Shown here in pieces: positions 35,401-43,593 of a DNA stretch of 64,000 bases. Under the pieces are notes generated by a model. The model searched no databases. It saw nothing but the letters and a program-made list of their open reading frames with translations, and was not told where the DNA came from. The position numbers were made by a program, and so were the translations under genes. Each line of letters opens with the position of its first letter. Position 1 is the first letter of the stretch. This stretch comes from RUG12461 sp045661345. GTDB taxonomy: Bacteria; Bacillota; Clostridia; Lachnospirales; Lachnospiraceae. The stretch is from positions 89,146 through 153,145 of the forward strand of contig JAZRFM010000025.1 in the NCBI GenBank assembly GCA_045661345.1. The letters are read 5' to 3'.

Positions 35401-36930
35401 GTTTGCGGGATTCTCCTGAAAAAAGACGGATTTGACATCCCCTTTGAAACCTTCCTCGGGTTCAAGGGAGACAAGGAGCCGGATATTGATCTGAATTTCT
35501 CCGGCGATTATCAGGCAAAGGCACACGCCTATACAGAGGTGATTTTCGGGTTCGAACAGACCTATCGTGCCGGGACCATCGGCACTCTGGCGGATAAGAC
35601 GGCTTTTGGATATGTAAAGAATTATTTCGAAGAGCGGGGCGTACAAAAACGCAATTGTGAGATTGACCGTATTGTGCAGGGGTGCGTGGGTGTCCGCCGT
35701 ACGACAGGGCAGCATCCCGGCGGGATTGTGGTTTTACCCATGGGGGAGGAGATCAATTCTTTTACCCCGATCCAGCGGCCGGCCAACGATATGGAAACGG
35801 ATATCGTGACCACGCATTTTGAGTATCATTCCATTGACCATAATCTGCTGAAACTCGATATTCTCGGACACGACGATCCGACGATGATAAGGCTCCTGGA
35901 GGATCTGACGGGACTGGATGCCAGAGAGATTCCCCTTGATGATCCGGCGGTGATGTCTCTGTTCCAGAATACGGACGCAATCGGCGTGACGCCGGAAGAG
36001 ATCGGAGGATGTCAGATCGGCGCACTGGGGATCCCGGAGTTTGGTACGGACTTTGCCATGCAGATGCTGATTGACACGAAGCCGGTGGAGTTTTCGGATC
36101 TGGTGCGAAACTCGGGTCTTTCCCATGGCACCGATGTTTATCTGGGAAATGCGAAGGATCTTATCATGAGCGGCCAGGCCACGATCTCTACGGCGATCTG
36201 TACCCGCGATGACATCATGACGTACCTGATCAACATGGGACTTGACCCTGCGGAAGCCTTTCAGATCATGGAGGCGGTGCGGAAGGGGAAGGTCGCAAAA
36301 GGCGGGGTAAAGAACTGGGATCAGTGGAAAGCGGATATGAAAGCACATGAAGTGCCGGACTGGTATATCGGATCCTGTGAAAAAATCAAGTACATGTTTC
36401 CGAAAGCACATGCTGCGGCTTATGTGATGATGGCATGGCGGATCGCTTATTGCAAGGTGTATTACCCCCTGGCGTATTATGCGGCTTTTTTCTCCATCCG
36501 CGCCACAGGCTTTTCCTATGAGCTGATGTGTCAGGGAAAGGAAAAGCTGGCGTATCATCTCGCGGATTACAAAAGACGTGCGGATGCGCTCAGTAATAAG
36601 GAGCAGGATGAGCTGAGGGATATGCGCATCGTGCAGGAAATGTATGCGAGGGGGTTTTCGTTTCTCCCCATTGATTTGTATCGTGCGGATGCGAAATATT
36701 TTCAGATCATTGACGGGAAACTGATGCCAAGCATCGGCTCGATCGCAGGGGTGGGACCGCAGGTGGCCGAGCAGGTGCAGAAGGCGGCAAAAGAAGGACC
36801 GTTTTTATCCCGGGATGATTTCAGACAGCGTACCAGAGCGAGTACGACGCTGATCGAAAAGATGCAGTCCCTCGGACTCTTTGGAGATCTTCCGGCGTCG
36901 AACCAGATGTCCCTGTTTGATTTCGCCTGA
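32425..36930 (+). CDS. polC: DNA polymerase III PolC-type alpha subunit with 3'-5' exonuclease
   Basis: Main replicative polymerase of low-GC Gram-positives. At 1501 residues it is full length. Order: N-terminal domain (about 1-200, MAKPFFEVFPTLEL), a variable linker near 200-265, OB-fold (about 282-360), PHP domain starting near 385 (VELHCHTKMSDMDGV), an inserted DEDD exonuclease at about 470-640 (VVFDLETTGFSPDKC; AHNAEFDMSF; HHRAVDDA), then palm and fingers with the zinc module CPQCH...CPVCG near 962-995 and catalytic DIDLNFSG near 1020. No clear ribosome site is visible. Confidence 0.98.
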   Translation: MAKPFFEVFPTLELHPDLQKLFSGMEVERLSQNPSHTMLRIYLSGHRLVPHDQITRLEKEIAAQVFRGKSYTVKIYERYTLSRQYTPETLFQIYGESIRRELQQYSMLMGQIFRTAKMEFDRPDHLLLTLEDTIISRERGDELISILEKIVCERCGLQLRIEAAYAQPEKKSREDELKIRQEIETIVSHTTFAQRSGETAMQDQITDPGLPAEKPREDTATGGSEKTPPEGTYAAAGDKDAKSRGQRARRTFSKIRSDDPNVLYGRDVEEEAIPISQIEDGIGEVTIRGKVIGLDSRVLKNGERTLVFFTVTDFTDTISCKMFLDAETEAPEMMKRLKKGMCLKVQGMVLLDTYDRELTIGKIRGIRKIADFATTRMDRSIRKRVELHCHTKMSDMDGVSDVGDIIKEAASWGHKAIAITDHGVVQSFPIANHSIPEGSDIKLIYGVEAYLVDDLKDIISNPAGQSLAETYVVFDLETTGFSPDKCRIIEIGAVKVQDGKITDRFSSFVNPKIPIPYRIEELTSINDAMVIDAPEIAEILPAFMKFCEGAILVAHNAEFDMSFIEKNCRDLGIPCAYTVADTVTLAQFLMPQLNNYKLHTVARALKVSLEHHHRAVDDAGCTAEIFCEFLQRLRDRGIETVDQVNKAARESHHLTRRLKSHHAIILATNDIGRVNLYHLVSLSHIRYFHRKHPLIPKSEVQKHREGLLLGSACEAGELYRALLSNRPEEEIARLVKFYDYLEIQPVGNNRFLIADEESRIQSEEDIRSINRRIVQLGEEFQKPVVATCDVHFLHPEDEVYRRIIMTGNGFKDADQQAPLYLHTTEEMLEEFAYLGSDKAEEVVITNPNLIADCCDRIQPVRPDKCPPVIEDSDNLLRTICYNKAHEMYGDPLPKPVEERLKRELDSIIGNGYAVMYIIAQKLVWKSNEDGYLVGSRGSVGSSFAATMAGITEVNPLHPHYYCPQCHYSDFDSEEVRAYSGRSGCDMPDKRCPVCGILLKKDGFDIPFETFLGFKGDKEPDIDLNFSGDYQAKAHAYTEVIFGFEQTYRAGTIGTLADKTAFGYVKNYFEERGVQKRNCEIDRIVQGCVGVRRTTGQHPGGIVVLPMGEEINSFTPIQRPANDMETDIVTTHFEYHSIDHNLLKLDILGHDDPTMIRLLEDLTGLDAREIPLDDPAVMSLFQNTDAIGVTPEEIGGCQIGALGIPEFGTDFAMQMLIDTKPVEFSDLVRNSGLSHGTDVYLGNAKDLIMSGQATISTAICTRDDIMTYLINMGLDPAEAFQIMEAVRKGKVAKGGVKNWDQWKADMKAHEVPDWYIGSCEKIKYMFPKAHAAAYVMMAWRIAYCKVYYPLAYYAAFFSIRATGFSYELMCQGKEKLAYHLADYKRRADALSNKEQDELRDMRIVQEMYARGFSFLPIDLYRADAKYFQIIDGKLMPSIGSIAGVGPQVAEQVQKAAKEGPFLSRDDFRQRTRASTTLIEKMQSLGLFGDLPASNQMSLFDFA

Positions 36931-36956
36931 AATTGTCGGTGCCGGTGCGGATGCCG

Positions 36957-37973
36957 TTATTGTTCTTTACCCGGATGGAAGGTGGTGACGGCACCCCCGG
37001 AAAGAGGCACCTGATAAAAGGTGTAATCATCGTCAAAGCTCAGGAAATAGAGGGTTCCGAATGCTGCATTGAGACAATGATAATTTCCCTCCGCGATGAC
37101 CTCCTGCTGTCCGGTGCCAATCGACAGACGGATCAGAGCAGGGGCTGTGGCACTGTTTCGCTGGTAGAACAGGGTGTCCTGCGAGACCAGAAAGCAATCC
37201 ACCCGGTCCGTGGTAAGGACCTCGGTGCTCATGTCGGCGAGATTGGTGCGATAGATCGCATAGTTTTTGGAGGGCACCATGTAATAGACATAGTTTTGAT
37301 CCACCACAGGGTTCCAGGAATCCGTCGGGATCACGACGCTTTTCTGACCGGAAATGGTATCCATCCTGCTGACGGACAGATCCGTATCCACGGCGGTATA
37401 GTAGATGTATTGCTGGCGGGCAGAGCAGGGGTAGATGGGAGAAGCCATGACCTGCTCTTTTTCTTTGCCGTCGATGCGGACCCGGTAGAGCGTCGTCGCA
37501 TCGGATTTCCCGTAATGCATATAGTAGACGTAGTTCCCCACCAGAGAAGCGTAAAGATCCGGATCCGGATCAAGGATCAGAATCTTCCCGTTTTTTTGCG
37601 TGAGCCGGCAGAGACTGTTGGTATCCACATGGAGGAAGGAAAACTGGCTGTTGTCGGTTCTGTTGTTTCTGGTGTAGTAGACATAATGATCATCTGCATT
37701 GATGGAAGAGGCGACATCTTCGGAAAGGCGCTTTAATTCCGTACCGTTGCGCTTCATGGAATAGAGGCGCCGGCCGTCATCGGGGTTACTGAAAAACAAC
37801 GTATCTCCGTGTTCGCAGAAAAGCCCGTCGTTGTAAAGGTTGCTGCCGGTATTGCCGTTGACGTAATCGTCATTCATGACCGTCTTTGACGCCATATGCC
37901 TGACAAATAACAAAAGCAATATCACGGCGATGGGGACAATGAATAACAGAGCAGTGCGCATTTTTTGACTCAT
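36957..37973 (-). CDS. DUF5050 beta-propeller-like membrane-anchored protein
   Basis: A 338-residue protein of the DUF5050 type, function unknown. One N-terminal membrane helix (about residues 6-25) is followed by an outside domain built from repeats of short beta strands, each with a Y(V/I)YY core: DDHYVYYTRNN, GNYVYYMHYG, QQYIYYTAVD, QNYVYYMVPS. That is the pattern of a beta-propeller. The start at 37973 follows GGAGG; an in-frame GTG nine bases upstream is possible. It is transcribed against polC and away from pheA. Confidence 0.75.
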   Translation of the reverse strand: MSQKMRTALLFIVPIAVILLLLFVRHMASKTVMNDDYVNGNTGSNLYNDGLFCEHGDTLFFSNPDDGRRLYSMKRNGTELKRLSEDVASSINADDHYVYYTRNNRTDNSQFSFLHVDTNSLCRLTQKNGKILILDPDPDLYASLVGNYVYYMHYGKSDATTLYRVRIDGKEKEQVMASPIYPCSARQQYIYYTAVDTDLSVSRMDTISGQKSVVIPTDSWNPVVDQNYVYYMVPSKNYAIYRTNLADMSTEVLTTDRVDCFLVSQDTLFYQRNSATAPALIRLSIGTGQQEVIAEGNYHCLNAAFGTLYFLSFDDDYTFYQVPLSGGAVTTFHPGKEQ

Positions 37974-37997
37974 AGCTACCACCTCCTCCTGATTTCC

Positions 37998-38026
37998 ATT
38001 ATATCCCTATCAAACAAGGGGTTCAA
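37998..38026 (-). promoter_or_regulatory. Promoter of the DUF5050 gene (minus strand)
   Basis: On the minus strand: -35 TTGAAC (38026-38021), 17-bp spacer, -10 TATAAT (38003-37998). It points into the DUF5050 gene, whose ribosome site begins about 15 bases downstream. Good consensus match and correct position. Confidence 0.75.
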
Positions 38027-38041
38027 GGGAGACGCGCAGTT

Positions 38042-38071
38042 TTGGTGTTTTTCCGGAAAGTATGGTATAAT
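38042..38071 (+). promoter_or_regulatory. Promoter of pheA, apparently giving a leaderless mRNA
   Basis: -35 TTGGTG (38042-38047), 18-bp spacer, -10 TATAAT (38066-38071). The pheA ATG begins at 38078, six bases past the -10, where transcription itself should start. No ribosome site exists in between. This back-to-back arrangement leaves only 15 bases between the two divergent -35 boxes. Confidence 0.65.
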
Positions 38072-38077
38072 GAGCCA

Positions 38078-39208
38078 ATGGACGATTTGAAAACCATCAG
38101 AAAGAAAATTGATGAAACGGACCGCGAGATGGTGGCGTTGTTTGAAAAACGTATGTTTCTCGCGGAGGAGGTTGCCAAGTACAAGATCAAAAAACAGATC
38201 GAGGTGCTGGACAAGGCGCGGGAGGAGGAGAAGCTTGCGGAAGTGGAAATGCTTGCCACTACACCGTATACGAAGAAGGGGGTGCGTGAGCTTTTTTCCC
38301 AGATCATGTCCATGAGCCGTAAACGGCAGTATCAGCTCCGTGCAGAAGAGAGAGCAGCAGAGACTCTGGCCTTTCGAGAAGTGCCGTCTCTTAAAAAGGA
38401 GCAGATCCGCACGGTGTTTCAGGGAGAAGAAGGAGCTTATGCCCAGGCGGCCCTGTACGCATTTTTCGGTCCGAAGACGCCCTGCTATCATGTGGAAACC
38501 TGGAGGGATGCGCTCGAAGAAATCTGCAACGGGCGCGCGGATTATGCGGTGCTTCCTTTTGAAAATTCCTCTGCCGGCTATGTATCCGAAAACTTTGACC
38601 TCATTTCCGAATATGATGTGGCCATCGTGGGGGAGCAGATTATTCCCATTGAGCATTGCCTGCTTGCAAAGGAGGCGGTGGATCCGGAAACGATCCGGAC
38701 GGTTTATTCCCATCCGCAGGCATTTTTGCAGTGCAGCCGGTTTCTGGAACAGCACCGGAACATGGAACAGATCTCTCTGAAAAACACCGCTGCCGCCGCC
38801 AAGAAGATCAGCGAGGAGGACAGGACGGATCAGGCGGCCATCGCAAGCGCACTGACCTCGGATATTTACGGGCTGAAAAAGATCAAAATCGGTATTCAGA
38901 ACAATGAATCGAATTCCACGCGCTTTTTTGTGGTATCGAAGGAAAAGGTGTTTGTCAAAGGAGCGGACAGGATTACCGTCAGCTTTGAGATCAAGCATGA
39001 AGCGGGTTCTCTGTACCGCACCCTGTCACATTTTATTTACAATGATTTGAACCTGAACCGGATCGAGTCGCGTCCGATCCAGGGGCGGAACTGGGAGTAC
39101 CGTTTTTTCCTGGACATAGACGGGAACCTGAATGAAAGCGCCGTGCAGAATGCGCTGCGTTCACTTGCGGCTGAGACGAACCAATGTAAGGTTTGGGGGA
39201 ATTATTAA
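38078..39208 (+). CDS. pheA: Bifunctional chorismate mutase/prephenate dehydratase (P-protein)
   Basis: Converts chorismate to prephenate and then to phenylpyruvate for phenylalanine synthesis. The 376-residue product has an AroQ chorismate mutase (residues 1-88, LKTIRKKIDETDREMVALFEKR), a prephenate dehydratase (about 108-285, FQGEEGAYAQAAL; LPFENSSAG; the TRF catalytic motif in NSTRFFVV), and a C-terminal ACT domain with ESRPIQG, where phenylalanine feedback should act. I start at ATG 38078, since upstream in-frame TTG/GTG codons fall in the promoter. The mRNA is probably leaderless. Confidence 0.96.
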   Translation: MDDLKTIRKKIDETDREMVALFEKRMFLAEEVAKYKIKKQIEVLDKAREEEKLAEVEMLATTPYTKKGVRELFSQIMSMSRKRQYQLRAEERAAETLAFREVPSLKKEQIRTVFQGEEGAYAQAALYAFFGPKTPCYHVETWRDALEEICNGRADYAVLPFENSSAGYVSENFDLISEYDVAIVGEQIIPIEHCLLAKEAVDPETIRTVYSHPQAFLQCSRFLEQHRNMEQISLKNTAAAAKKISEEDRTDQAAIASALTSDIYGLKKIKIGIQNNESNSTRFFVVSKEKVFVKGADRITVSFEIKHEAGSLYRTLSHFIYNDLNLNRIESRPIQGRNWEYRFFLDIDGNLNESAVQNALRSLAAETNQCKVWGNY

Positions 39209-39213
39209 GAGAC

Positions 39214-40530
39214 ATGAATTACAGGCATCTGATCTTATATCGTTTTCCAGGCGAAGACAGGAAACAACCCTCTCTGCTGCGCGAGTTTGCAGAGCTGATT
39301 GAAAGGTGCAGTGCGGACGAGCCGGTTTCCGAGGAGGAGCAGCCTCTTCTGCAAAGGGTCTATTACCGCTGTGCGGGACTGCTTTTTGAGATTGCATCCA
39401 GCCACGGTTTCTCCGGGAACCTCTGGCAGGACTATCTGACGCTGTTTCTGGTGGATGCGGAGAATGCGTACAGTATTTCCTGTGAAAAAAGAGGAGAAAG
39501 CGCCAGGTGCAGCGTCCATGATCTGGCCACCCACGATCTTGCCATGATCAGGGAGCTCTTTGATGCCGATCTTGAGAACCTGGGACGGGAGCTATCGGTG
39601 GATGGTATCGGGGAGCTTCGTGACTTTCACAACGCTGATGAGAACGGATTTGTTTTCAACCGCAGGATCAGAGACAGGATACAGGCTCTGTCACAAGAGC
39701 TTGCCGGATCGAAGGATGTGGGGGCATTTCAAAAAGCTCTGTCGGATTTTTACGCACAGTTCGGCGTCGGGACATTCGGGCTTCACAAGGCGTTCCGCCT
39801 GTCCCATGAGGAACGGGGAGAGCTCGTGATTCAACCGATCACCCAGATTCTTCATGTCAGTCTGGAGGATCTCGTGGGCTATGAAACGGCCAAAAAGAAA
39901 CTGGTGGAAAACACGGAAGCATTCGTGAAAGGACTTCCGGCAAATAACTGTATTCTTTACGGGGATGCCGGTACGGGCAAATCTTCTTCGATCAAAGCCA
40001 TTCTGCACCGCTATTATGATCAGGGTCTTCGCATGGTGGAGCTGTATAAACACCAGTTCCGGGATTTGAATGCACTGATCGGGATGCTGAAAAACAGGAA
40101 TTACCGGTTCATCATTTATATGGATGATCTCTCTTTTGAGGCGTTTGAGACCGAGTACAAATATCTGAAGGCACTGATCGAGGGCGGTCTTGAAAAAAAG
40201 CCGGAAAACATCCTGATCTATGCGACGAGCAACCGCCGGCATCTGATCCGCGAGAACTTCTCCGACAGGGGTGAGCAGGATGACGATATTCACAGAAACG
40301 CCACGGTGCAGGAGAAGCTCTCTCTGGTGTCGAGGTTTGGAGTATCGATTTATTTCGGCGCACCGGAGCCCGAGGAATACGACAATATCGTTCTTTCCCT
40401 GGCAAAGCGCAGCGGGATTACCTTGCCCCGGGAGGAACTGCTTTCCGGAGCCAGACAGTGGGAGCTGGCCCATGGCGGGCGTTCCGGCCGTACAGCGGTC
40501 CAATATATCACATTTCTCAGGGGGCAATAA
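39214..40530 (+). CDS. DUF815-family AAA+ ATPase
   Basis: A 438-residue protein of the DUF815 ATPase family, function unknown. The N-terminal half (about 1-200) is helical without recognised motifs. The AAA+ domain starts near residue 215 with LEDLVGYETAKKKL, followed by Walker A YGDAGTGKSSS, Walker B FIIYMDDLSFE, sensor 1 in LIYATSNRRHL, and an arginine-bearing ENFSDRG region. The ATG at 39214 lies five bases after pheA. The next gene encodes a membrane protein, so the pair could work together. Confidence 0.88.
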   Translation: MNYRHLILYRFPGEDRKQPSLLREFAELIERCSADEPVSEEEQPLLQRVYYRCAGLLFEIASSHGFSGNLWQDYLTLFLVDAENAYSISCEKRGESARCSVHDLATHDLAMIRELFDADLENLGRELSVDGIGELRDFHNADENGFVFNRRIRDRIQALSQELAGSKDVGAFQKALSDFYAQFGVGTFGLHKAFRLSHEERGELVIQPITQILHVSLEDLVGYETAKKKLVENTEAFVKGLPANNCILYGDAGTGKSSSIKAILHRYYDQGLRMVELYKHQFRDLNALIGMLKNRNYRFIIYMDDLSFEAFETEYKYLKALIEGGLEKKPENILIYATSNRRHLIRENFSDRGEQDDDIHRNATVQEKLSLVSRFGVSIYFGAPEPEEYDNIVLSLAKRSGITLPREELLSGARQWELAHGGRSGRTAVQYITFLRGQ

Positions 40531-40582
40531 AAACGGATCACTTGTAAACACCACCCGTGACAGAAAGAAAAGGAGACAATCA

Positions 40583-41947
40583 ATGAGTGACGAGGAAATG
40601 AGGGGGATTGTCATACCTCGTATATACAGGGACGCGGATACGCTTTATTTCAGCCCTGTTTATGAAGCAAAGACGCCCTTTACAGAGAACACCAATGTAT
40701 TCTTTTTCCCGGTGGACCAGGAGGACGGAGAGAAGGAAGAGAAGGAGCAGCATGCGGAGCCGGAGATCTATCAGGAGCTGGATTATTATTTTGAGCATCT
40801 GAACGACGGCCGTCCTTTTTTTGTCGCATGCGCGCCGGATACCATAGAGCTTCTGAAGGAGCAGGTGATCTCGGGATATATGAGAGACCGCCATGAGTAT
40901 TTCGGCAGGATGATCGCGACCTATGCGCCGGGGTATGCGGAAGACACAGAAGACAGCGGCCAGAAGCTGTTTCACAGAAAACCGCATAAGATATCCGAGA
41001 GCAGCGATGATATAGGCGTCATCGTCACAACGGCACCGGAGAATCTGCAGGAGGACATCGACGCCAGACACAGGGCATGGCTGGAGAAGGGCAGGATTCA
41101 TGTACCGGAAGCGGTGAAGCTGTTGCCGAGGCTGATCCTGAAGCCCGCGACCTGCGGACCGGACTTTGTGAAAAAAAGGCATATCGGCGCATCCTTTCTT
41201 GCCATCGGCCTGCATGCATTGGGAGCCGCTTTCTTTGCTGCCAGTCTGTTTCACAGCACGAACACCGCCGTATTGAATTTTCTGCTGGATCTGGGGGATA
41301 AAATATCGGAAGGTCTTTACAGCCTGTCCGGTACCATCCATGAGCTTCTGGAACAGTCCCTGATCAGCCTGATTTCCATGATCCCCGGCATCGGAGAGGC
41401 GCTGGGGTCTTCCCTGGATAACGCGGCAGGGGCGGGGCTGGATCATGCCGCCAGATATTTTTCTCTGGAAGTAAGCAATTTCCTCAACAAACTGTATGAT
41501 GTGCTGGAGCTGCCGGAGGGGCTTGGCTTTGCACTTGGTCTCGTCGGCTGCTTTGCGGCCTCCCTCATGATGGTGCTTCTGATCAAGGTGTTGTTGAAGA
41601 TCACGTCGCATCCCATGAGAAAGAAGGGAGAGAGCCTTGCCATCGCGGGGATCAGAAGCATGATTGCAATTCCCTTTGTGGTCATCGCGGCGATTGCATC
41701 CATGTTTTCTCCGCTGATCGGGCTTCTTCTCTACAATCTGGTGTTTATCTATGAGGTTGTATACATTTTCACGGTGGTTATCCGCAGCGGCGACGCAAAG
41801 AGCGCTGACAGGCTGAGTTTCCTTTATCCCTTCTTTGTTGTGATTGCTTTAGGGGTGATGCTGCTCGCCTTCGGGATTGTCTTCGCAGGTGCCGCAGTGA
41901 CCATTTATTCCAAAGCGTCTGCGTTTATCAGTACATTGGTCGGGTGA
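40583..41947 (+). CDS. Multi-pass membrane protein of unknown function
   Basis: I do not recognise this 454-residue protein. It starts at ATG 40583 behind AAAAGGAGA. The first 190 residues are soluble and acidic, with DDIGVIVTTAPENLQEDIDAR. The C-terminal part has hydrophobic segments at about residues 200-222, 285-300, 318-340, 350-395 and 415-450, with amphipathic stretches between them. It follows the DUF815 ATPase by 52 bases, and a joint function is possible but unproven. Confidence 0.75.
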   Translation: MSDEEMRGIVIPRIYRDADTLYFSPVYEAKTPFTENTNVFFFPVDQEDGEKEEKEQHAEPEIYQELDYYFEHLNDGRPFFVACAPDTIELLKEQVISGYMRDRHEYFGRMIATYAPGYAEDTEDSGQKLFHRKPHKISESSDDIGVIVTTAPENLQEDIDARHRAWLEKGRIHVPEAVKLLPRLILKPATCGPDFVKKRHIGASFLAIGLHALGAAFFAASLFHSTNTAVLNFLLDLGDKISEGLYSLSGTIHELLEQSLISLISMIPGIGEALGSSLDNAAGAGLDHAARYFSLEVSNFLNKLYDVLELPEGLGFALGLVGCFAASLMMVLLIKVLLKITSHPMRKKGESLAIAGIRSMIAIPFVVIAAIASMFSPLIGLLLYNLVFIYEVVYIFTVVIRSGDAKSADRLSFLYPFFVVIALGVMLLAFGIVFAGAAVTIYSKASAFISTLVG

Positions 41948-42010
41948 GAGGGATCGAAATCCTGCTTTTGGCTGGCACAGGGTAAACATGATTATGGAAG
42001 GAGGAGAACG

Positions 42011-42976
42011 ATGAAGAAAAAGTTTCGATGGGCCTATATCGGCTCGGGCAGCATTTGTGAGATAACGGCGGATCAGATTGTAAAGGGTGATCATGAAATC
42101 GCTACGGTTTATTCCAGACGATTTGAAAGTGCAGAGGAGTTTGCGGCACGTTACGGCGCGGCACCCTGCAGAACTTTTGAAGAGGCTGTGGACCGCGATG
42201 ACATCGATGGGGTGTATATCGGGACACCCCATACCTCTCATAAGGATTATGCAATCCGCGGGCTGCGCATGAAAAAACCTGTTTTGTGTGAGAAGCCCAT
42301 CGGCATCAATACTGCGGAAGTAGAAGAGATGATCGCGGTTTCCCGGGAGGAGGGAGTCTATCTGGCGGAAGCCATGTGGACCTGGTATGCACCGGTTGCC
42401 CATGAAGTGAGAAAATGGGTGCAGGAGGGACGCATAGGAGCGCTGAAAAGCGCTTACGGGAGCTTTTGTATCCCGGGACTGTCCACGAAACCACGGGAAA
42501 ACCGGCTATTAAACCCCGCTACTGCAGGCGGTGCATTGCTGGATCTTTGCGTTTATCCCATCACCTATTTTTACAACCTGTATGGGATGCCGCAGGAAAT
42601 TCAATGTGACGGAGAGCTGGCAAACGGAATTGATGAGGAAGAGAAGGTGGTACTCCGGTATCCGGCCGGGGAGTGTACCTGTGTTTCTTCTCTGAGATAC
42701 CAGGAGGAAAAATTCTCGATTATCGGGGAAAAGGGAACCATCATCATCCCCGGCGAGTTTCACGGCGCCTCCATAGCCGAATGCAGATGTGGCAGTCAGA
42801 CCTTTACCGCGGAAGGTGTGACGGATTATGCCAACGAGTTTACGAAGGTAGCAGAGGAAATTCTGGAAGGCCGGCAGGAATCGGCCTATGTGCCGCTCCG
42901 GCATACCCTGGATTGTATGAAGATTATGGATGAATGCCGCCGACAGCTGGGGCTCACCTATCCGGCGGATACCTGA
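42011..42976 (+). CDS. Gfo/Idh/MocA-family NAD(P)-dependent oxidoreductase
   Basis: Sugar or cyclitol dehydrogenase-like enzyme. The 321-residue protein has the N-terminal Rossmann start WAYIGSGSICE, the segment YIGTPHTSHKDYAI, the family's EKPIGINTAEVEEM (with the active-site Lys), and a C-terminal alpha/beta domain with GGALLDLCVYPI. A strong GGAGGAG precedes the ATG. The substrate cannot be told; no sugar genes are nearby. The 62-base gap upstream shows no good promoter. Confidence 0.9.
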   Translation: MKKKFRWAYIGSGSICEITADQIVKGDHEIATVYSRRFESAEEFAARYGAAPCRTFEEAVDRDDIDGVYIGTPHTSHKDYAIRGLRMKKPVLCEKPIGINTAEVEEMIAVSREEGVYLAEAMWTWYAPVAHEVRKWVQEGRIGALKSAYGSFCIPGLSTKPRENRLLNPATAGGALLDLCVYPITYFYNLYGMPQEIQCDGELANGIDEEEKVVLRYPAGECTCVSSLRYQEEKFSIIGEKGTIIIPGEFHGASIAECRCGSQTFTAEGVTDYANEFTKVAEEILEGRQESAYVPLRHTLDCMKIMDECRRQLGLTYPADT

Positions 42977-43022
42977 GGAGCGGGCTGTTGATGGCTTATA
43001 GCCATGTGCAGAATCGTTCGGA

Positions 43023-43390
43023 TCAACTCCCTTTCTTCCGGGTGCGTGCTTTACGATTGACGCTTTGCTCTATCTTTTGCAGGATCTGATCGGCAGGCAT
43101 TCCGGAAGCACGGAGCTTCTTGATTTCATCCGCTATTTCTTTGCGCCCTTCTGCGCGTCCTTCTTTGCGCCCTTCTTTACGTCCATCCTCTATCAGTTCC
43201 TGAAATGCGTTTCCCATGTTGACTTTCCCTCCATCTGCTTCGTCGGTGCTGATCCTGACTGCGGTATAACTGTTTATCAGGTTCACAGTGCTGATGTCTA
43301 CACTTTGATATTCCTTGCGTGTCTTCATTATAGCACGCATCCGTTCTTTGTCATCCGCAAAGTCTACGGGAAGGAAAGGCGGGAGAATCG
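43023..43390 (-). pseudogene. C-terminal remnant of an Rpn-family recombination-promoting nuclease/transposase
   Basis: The minus-strand frame encodes about 115 residues that look like the C-terminus of Rpn/PD-(D/E)XK transposase-like proteins: LPVDFADDKERMRAIMKTRKEY, then NMGNAFQELIEDGRKEG and repeats of EGRKEGRAEG before a helical tail. The nuclease core that should precede it is missing; upstream of about 43390 the frame turns into unrelated low-complexity sequence overlapping the ppx promoter region. I regard it as a 5'-deleted relic. The same DNA also holds an open plus-strand frame, which has no coding character. Confidence 0.7.
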
Positions 43391-43526
43391 AGGTTTTTTC
43401 GGAAGCGCGAGAGAATCCGCAAGAGGGAGCAGCAAACGACGGAGGCCAAACACCCCCCTGTCCCTCACCTTCCCTTCCATGCAAAACCCTCCCCGCGAAA
43501 ACAGACCCGGGGGATCATTGTATTTC

Positions 43527-43555
43527 TTTCAAAATGAGGAACTTTTTGCTATAAT
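43527..43555 (+). promoter_or_regulatory. Promoter of the ppx-ppk operon
   Basis: -10 TATAAT (43550-43555) with a weak -35 TTTCAA (43527-43532) at 17 bp. Transcription would start near 43562, about 30 bases before the gene. The -10 is perfect; the -35 is poor, so regulation by an activator is possible. Confidence 0.6.
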
Positions 43556-43593
43556 GAAAAAGTATTTTTCAGATGTTTTACAGGAGAAGACGG

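Noticed and set aside
36933..37736. Plus-strand open frame of 267 codons after polC
   Set aside because: It is antisense to the DUF5050 gene, which has a membrane helix, a repeat pattern, a ribosome site and a promoter on the minus strand.
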